NCBI GenBank assembly: GCA_037444685.1
Contig: JBBILX010000012.1
Location: 21,069 to 85,068, forward strand
Direction of reading: 5' to 3'
From: UBA964 sp037444685
GTDB lineage: Bacteria; Pseudomonadota; Gammaproteobacteria; Steroidobacterales; Steroidobacteraceae
Length of the DNA: 64,000 bases
The position numbers were made by a program, and so were the translations under genes. The notes beneath the pieces are model-generated. The model made no database searches. It was not told the origin of the DNA and worked only from the letters and a program-made list of their open reading frames with translations. Positions 60,185-64,000 of this stretch are shown here, in pieces. Each line of letters opens with the position of its first letter. Positions within the stretch are counted from its first letter, which is position 1.

Positions 60185-60201
60185 ATGTAATCATATAACA
60201 C
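60185..60201. promoter_or_regulatory. Candidate Zur box over the zinc-operon promoter
   Basis: ATGTAATCATATAACAC matches the gammaproteobacterial Zur consensus ATGTTATA-N-TATAACAT at 13 of 16 fixed positions, with the right half TATAACA perfect. It lies in an island of AT-rich DNA in GC-rich surroundings and overlaps minus-strand -10-like sequence (TATATTATAT). Binding of Zur with zinc would repress the receptor-DUF2796-ABC-DUF3299 operon. Confidence 0.7.
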
Positions 60202-60271
60202 ATATGGTCGCCGACGGCCAGTCGCGCCCACATGGCGCCGGACACGGCGGCGGGTCGATAATCCTCGAGCG

Positions 60272-61279
60272 ATGAAGGCCACCCTCGAGACCTGGCAGCG
60301 GGAGCTGCGCGCGCGCGAGCTTGCGCCGGCGTTTCTAATCGCGGGTGACGAGCCGCTGCAGGTCGGTGAGGCGGCCGATGCACTGCGGGCGCGCGCCCGG
60401 GAGTGCGGGTTCTCGGAGAGAATCGTGCATTTCGCGGAGCGTGGTTTCGACTGGGAGCAGTTGCGCGGCAGCGTCGCAGGGCTCTCCCTGTTTGGCGAAC
60501 GGCGCCTGATCGAGCTGCGGCTGCCCACGGGCAAGCCAGGCGCTCAGGGTGCTGCGACGCTCCGTGCACTGCTCGATCCGCCACCGCGCGACGTGCTGCT
60601 GCTGGTCGTCACGGGAAAGCTCGATGCCGAGGCGCAGCGTGCGGAGTGGGTGCGGGCGATCGATGCCGCGGGCGTCTGGCTCACCGTACCGGAGGTCACG
60701 CCGGCGCGTCTGCCCGACTGGCTGCGCGGCCGTTGCCGGCAGGCGGGCCTCGACGTCGACGACGAAGCGCTGCCGCTGCTGGCCGAGCGCGTCGAGGGCA
60801 ACCTGCTGGCCGCCCACCAGGAGATCGAGCGGCTGCGCCTGCTCCATCCCGGCGGGCGCATCACCGCCGAACTCGTCGCGGGCGGCGTCGCGGACCACAG
60901 CCGCTTCGACGTCTTCGCGCTCGGTGATGCCGTGCTCGGTGGCGACGCGTCGCGGGCCCTGCACGTCCTCGGTGTGCTGCAGGGTGAGGGTGTCGAGGGA
61001 ACGCTGGTGCTCTGGGTGCTGGCGCGCGAGCTGCGCGTGCTTTGGGCGCTGCGCACCGGCGGCCCGATGCCGCGCCGCGGCTACACGCCGCCGTCGCTGC
61101 TCGACCGGGCCCGGCCGCGCTCGGCCCGTCTGTCGTTCGCGCGGATGATCTCGCGCGCCGCGCGCATCGACCGAATGCTCAAGGGACGCCTGCCAGGCGA
61201 CCCGTGGAGCGAATTGATGTTGCTGGTGGCGGAGCTGTGCGGGCAGCGCATGCCGGCGCCGGCGGCGATGACCGGCTGA
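60272..61279 (+). CDS. holA: DNA polymerase III subunit delta
   Basis: HolA opens the sliding clamp within the clamp loader. The 335-residue product begins with the AAA-type segment LAPAFLIAGDEPLQVGEAAD, contains LFGERRLIELRLPTGKPG, and ends with the collar-domain helices (GDPWSELMLLVAELCG). It normally follows lptE; here it resumes after the 9.7 kb insertion and begins the holA-nadD-rsfS-rlmH-maf-rng run. Confidence 0.95.
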   Translation: MKATLETWQRELRARELAPAFLIAGDEPLQVGEAADALRARARECGFSERIVHFAERGFDWEQLRGSVAGLSLFGERRLIELRLPTGKPGAQGAATLRALLDPPPRDVLLLVVTGKLDAEAQRAEWVRAIDAAGVWLTVPEVTPARLPDWLRGRCRQAGLDVDDEALPLLAERVEGNLLAAHQEIERLRLLHPGGRITAELVAGGVADHSRFDVFALGDAVLGGDASRALHVLGVLQGEGVEGTLVLWVLARELRVLWALRTGGPMPRRGYTPPSLLDRARPRSARLSFARMISRAARIDRMLKGRLPGDPWSELMLLVAELCGQRMPAPAAMTG

Positions 61280-61318
61280 GTAGATCAGTGCCGCGCGCTA
61301 CGCGCGGTCGGGAGAACC

Positions 61319-61990
61319 ATGCGACCCATCGGCATCTTCGGCGGCGCCTTCGATCCGATTCACTACGGTCACCTGCGCACCGGTTTCGAGATCTGGCAGG
61401 AGCTTCGCCTGAGCGAATTGCGCTGGGTGCCCACGGGCCGCCCGGGCCATCGCGAACAGACGATCGCCGATGCGGGACTGCGGCTGGCGATGGTGCGGGC
61501 GGCGGTCGCCGACCAGCCGGGCTTCGTCGTCGACGATCGCGAGGTGCGGCGCACCGGGGTCTCGTATTCGGTCGACACGCTGCTCGAGTTGCGCGCCGAG
61601 TTTCCCGACCGCTCTCTCGTGCTGATACTGGGCATGGATGCCTTCCTCGGTCTGCCGCACTGGCATCGGTGGCGCGAGATCCTCGATCTCGCGCATGTCG
61701 CCGTCGCCCACCGTCCCGGCTGGAAGGCGCCGACGTCCGGCCCCCTCGGCGAGGTCATGGTCGATCGCGGCACCGGATCGATCCGCGAGCTGCACGCCGC
61801 GCGCGCCGGGCGAATCTATGTGCACGCAGTCACGCAGCTCGAGATCTCGTCGACGGACCTGCGCAACATCATCACCTCGGGGCGCGATCCACGCTTCCTG
61901 GTGCCGGACGCAGTGCGCGACATCATCATCGAGACGGGGTGCTATGCTCGGGCCCAGCGCTCAAGCCAAGAGGTCGCCAGCCGTCAATGA
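61319..61990 (+). CDS. nadD: Nicotinate-nucleotide adenylyltransferase
   Basis: NadD makes nicotinic acid adenine dinucleotide in NAD synthesis. The 223-residue product has the nucleotidyltransferase motif GIFGGAFDPIHYGHLR, the substrate region ILGMDAFLGLPHWHRW, and the C-terminal ISSTDLRNIITSGRDPRFLV (the ISSTxxR signature). It overlaps rsfS by ATGA. Confidence 0.96.
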   Translation: MRPIGIFGGAFDPIHYGHLRTGFEIWQELRLSELRWVPTGRPGHREQTIADAGLRLAMVRAAVADQPGFVVDDREVRRTGVSYSVDTLLELRAEFPDRSLVLILGMDAFLGLPHWHRWREILDLAHVAVAHRPGWKAPTSGPLGEVMVDRGTGSIRELHAARAGRIYVHAVTQLEISSTDLRNIITSGRDPRFLVPDAVRDIIIETGCYARAQRSSQEVASRQ

Positions 61991-62517
61991 CGCCCACGCC
62001 ACGCCCGCGTCGCCAGCATCCGACCCGTTCGAAGAAGCCCTCAGGCAGCCCAACCCCCTCGTCCGCGAAGTCCCCGCCCCGCAAGCCGCGCACCGTTGCA
62101 GCACGTCCGGCCAAGGCCACCCGGCCCCGAGCGGCAGCCGCCCGCACGACCGCGCCCGAGCGAACCGCGGCGCTGGTCGAGGTCGTGAAGCGCGCTCTCG
62201 ACGACATGAAGGCAGTCAACATCCGGGCACTGGACGTCCGCGGCGTCAGTGACGTGGCTGACGTCATGGTCATCGCGAGCGGCAATTCCGATCGTCACGT
62301 CAAGGCAATCGCCGACCGGGTGGTCCAGCAGGTCAAGGCCAGCGGCGTGCGCCCGATCGGCATCGAAGGCGAGCGTGACGGCGAGTGGGTGCTCGTCGAT
62401 TTGCCGGATGTCATCGTGCACGTCATGCTGCCACGCACGCGTGAGTTCTACGCGCTCGAAGCACTCTGGGAGCCGGCAGGTCAGGCGCCACGAGCGGGCG
62501 GCGCGCGCCGCGACTGA
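61987..62517 (+). CDS. rsfS: Ribosomal silencing factor RsfS
   Basis: RsfS binds L14 and blocks subunit joining in starvation. The core (about residues 60-165) has DDMKAVNIRALDVRG, DVMVIASGNSDRHVKAIADR and DVIVHVMLPRTREFYALEAL. The product is 176 residues, against about 105-120 usual; the extra N-terminus of about 55 residues is a Pro/Ala/Arg/Lys-rich low-complexity tail. The ATG 61987 overlaps the nadD stop, so the extension is probably translated, though a shorter internal start cannot be excluded. Confidence 0.93.
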   Translation: MTPTPRPRRQHPTRSKKPSGSPTPSSAKSPPRKPRTVAARPAKATRPRAAAARTTAPERTAALVEVVKRALDDMKAVNIRALDVRGVSDVADVMVIASGNSDRHVKAIADRVVQQVKASGVRPIGIEGERDGEWVLVDLPDVIVHVMLPRTREFYALEALWEPAGQAPRAGGARRD

Positions 62518-62531
62518 GCGGTCCGGATTGC

Positions 62532-63002
62532 GTGCGTCTGCGGCTCGTGGCGGTTGGCACCCGCATGCCCGAGTGGATCGAGGCCGGGTTCGCCGAGTAC
62601 GCGAGGCGCATCGCCGGCGGCCTGCGATTGTCTCTCGAGCAGATCGAGCCGGTACGGCGCTCCGCCGGCACGTCGTCGACCCGGGCGATCGAGCGGGAGG
62701 GCGAGCGGCTGCTGGCTGCCGTCCGTGACGCCGACTTCGTCGTCGCCCTCGACGAGCGCGGCCGTCAACGCAGCACCCGCGAGCTCGCCGACTGGCTCGC
62801 GCGCCGCATGCAGGCGGGACGCGACGTCGCGCTGCTGGTCGGCGGTGCCGACGGCATGAGCGAGCAGGCGCTGGCGCGCGCCGACGAGCGGTGGTCACTG
62901 TCGCGGCTGACGCTCCCGCATGGACTGGTGCGGGTGCTGGTCGCCGAGCAGCTCTACCGCGCGCAGTCTTTACTCCTCAACCACCCTTACCATCGCGAAT
63001 GA
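62532..63002 (+). CDS. rlmH: 23S rRNA pseudouridine-1915 N3-methyltransferase
   Basis: RlmH is a SPOUT methyltransferase acting on assembled 70S ribosomes. The 156-residue product starts with GTG 62532 (RLRLVAVGTRMPEWIEAGF) and has the SAM-binding knot region FVVALDERGRQRSTRELADW, LLVGGADGMSEQALARAD and the C-terminal YRAQSLLLNHPYHRE. Its stop overlaps maf. Confidence 0.96.
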   Translation: MRLRLVAVGTRMPEWIEAGFAEYARRIAGGLRLSLEQIEPVRRSAGTSSTRAIEREGERLLAAVRDADFVVALDERGRQRSTRELADWLARRMQAGRDVALLVGGADGMSEQALARADERWSLSRLTLPHGLVRVLVAEQLYRAQSLLLNHPYHRE

Positions 63003-63637
63003 TGGGTCCGTTCGAAGCGCCAAGGGTCTGCCTGGCCTCCGCATCGCCACGGCGCTCGGCGCTGCTGGCCCAGATCGGCGTGCCGCATCGCATCGCGCCG
63101 GCACGGCTCGACGAGCGCGCGCAGCAGCGCGAGCTGCCCGCCGATTACGTCACGCGGCTCGCCGTGCGCAAGGCGCGCGAAGCCTCGGCACGTCCCGAGC
63201 TCTGCGGCGGCTTGCCGGTACTCGGCGCCGATACCTCGGTGATCGTCGATGGCCACATTCTCGGCAAGCCGTGCACGCTCACCGAACTGCGCGAGATGCT
63301 CACGCTGCTCGCGGGGCGTACGCACGAGGTGCTGACGGCCGTCGCTCTCGTGAGCGGCGACGCGGTCGCAGTGAGGCTGTCGCGGACGCTGGTGCGAATG
63401 CGCCGGTTGGCTCCTGCCGAGATCGATGCCTACTGGGCGAGCGGCGAACCGCGGGACAAGGCGGGTGGCTACGCGATCCAGGGGCTCGCGGCCGTGTTCA
63501 TCGAGCACATCGACGGCAGCTACTCGGGTGTCATGGGTCTGCCGCTCTACGAGACAGCGGAGCTGCTGGCCGCGGCCGGCGTGCCGCTCTGGAGCGGATC
63601 GCTGGCCGGCGCAGATGCGGGATCGCCCGGGCCGTGA
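62999..63637 (+). CDS. maf: Maf-family nucleotide pyrophosphatase
   Basis: The 212-residue product (ATG 62999, ATGA overlap with rlmH; a second ATG follows at 63002) carries the Maf signature CLASASPRRSALLAQIG, LGADTSVIVDGHILGKP and GGYAIQGLAAVFIEHIDGSY. These enzymes hydrolyse non-canonical or dTTP/UTP-type nucleotides to limit misincorporation. It overlaps rng by GTGA. Confidence 0.94.
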   Translation: MMGPFEAPRVCLASASPRRSALLAQIGVPHRIAPARLDERAQQRELPADYVTRLAVRKAREASARPELCGGLPVLGADTSVIVDGHILGKPCTLTELREMLTLLAGRTHEVLTAVALVSGDAVAVRLSRTLVRMRRLAPAEIDAYWASGEPRDKAGGYAIQGLAAVFIEHIDGSYSGVMGLPLYETAELLAAAGVPLWSGSLAGADAGSPGP

Positions 63638-64000
63638 GCGCAGAGATCCTCGTCAACGTCGCACCCCGGGAGTTGCGCGCGGCCGTGCTCGAGAACGGCG
63701 TGCTACAGGAAGTCTACATTGAGCGGGAGAGCCGTCGTGGCATCGTCGGCAACCTCTACCAGGGTCGCGTGACGCGGGTCCTGCCCGGCATGCAGGCGGC
63801 CTTCGTCGACATCGGCCTCGAGCGCACTGCCTTCCTGCACATCGACGACGTCTGGCGACCGTCGGGCGGCGCGGCGGCGGAGGGCGGGGCGCCGGACATC
63901 CGCCGGCTGCTGTCGGCCGGCGACGAGCTGCTCGTTCAGGTCCAGAAGGACCCGCTCGGCGCGAAGGGCGCGCGCCTCTCGAGCTATATCTCGTTGCCGT
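63634..64000 (+). CDS. rng: Ribonuclease G, N-terminal part (runs off the window)
   Basis: From GTG 63634 the frame reads SAEILVNVAPRELRAAVLEN, then IERESRRGIVGNLYQGRVTR and VLPGMQAAFVDIGLERTAFL, the start of the S1 domain of RNase G, which matures the 16S rRNA 5' end. The S1 domain is interrupted by a Gly/Ala-rich insert (WRPSGGAAAEGGAPD). Position after maf is the conserved place. About 122 codons are visible; the catalytic domain lies outside. Confidence 0.92.
   Translation, partial: MSAEILVNVAPRELRAAVLENGVLQEVYIERESRRGIVGNLYQGRVTRVLPGMQAAFVDIGLERTAFLHIDDVWRPSGGAAAEGGAPDIRRLLSAGDELLVQVQKDPLGAKGARLSSYISLP

Overview
The window is chromosomal DNA of a GC-rich gammaproteobacterium. The phylum-level call rests on gene order: the merged S10-spc-alpha ribosomal run ending rpoA-rplQ, divergent uvrA/ssb, miaB-phoH-ybeY-corC-lnt, and leuS-lptE ... 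holA-nadD-rsfS-rlmH-maf-rng. A PA2779/PA2778-like pair, an HAE-type RND pump and two TonB-dependent receptors fit an environmental lineage (Nevskiales, Steroidobacterales or Xanthomonadales is a guess). I saw no tRNA, rRNA, IS element, prophage or CRISPR array. Genes are tightly packed and no gene-free stretch exceeds about 250 bases.

Layout. 1-11937: ribosomal protein superoperon (tail of rplW, then rplB to rplQ, with secY, rpmJ and rpoA), closed by a hairpin terminator. 12134-14444: mscL, a convergent Xaa-Pro dipeptidase, and a tiny Ala-rich lipoprotein with its own promoter and terminator. 14562-20278: GNAT protein, RND efflux adaptor and pump, DMT exporter. 20254-27313: an accessory block with an OmpR/CpxR-type two-component system, a secreted FG-GAP/VCBS protein and a Tat-exported dehydrogenase-like protein, bracketed by two paralogous 8-TM proteins of a family I do not recognise. 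27467-30683: PA2779-like and frameshifted PA2778-like proteins and a reprolysin-like metallopeptidase with a GlyGly-CTERM-like tail. 30757-39760: uvrA, ssb, miaB, phoH, ybeY, corC, lnt. 39772-47296: Do-type protease, then a TonB receptor-cupin-MFS operon divergent from an Lrp-type regulator and a glyoxalase-like protein. 47346-64000: leuS-lptE, a 9.7 kb insertion, then holA-nadD-rsfS-rlmH-maf-rng (rng runs off the end).

The 9.7 kb insertion between lptE and holA holds a small HExxH protein, an esterase-like lipoprotein, proline iminopeptidase, an HIT protein, a membrane-anchored ferrochelatase-like protein, and a five-gene zinc-acquisition operon (TonB receptor, His-rich DUF2796, ABC ATPase, FtsX-like permease, DUF3299) whose promoter carries a convincing Zur box.

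The best candidates for undescribed biology are the two-component/8-TM/Tat-dehydrogenase block, which has a tandem 11-bp direct repeat that looks like its regulator's binding site, and the membrane-anchored chelatase-like protein beside the zinc operon. All functional statements come from reading motifs and gene order; no database search was possible.
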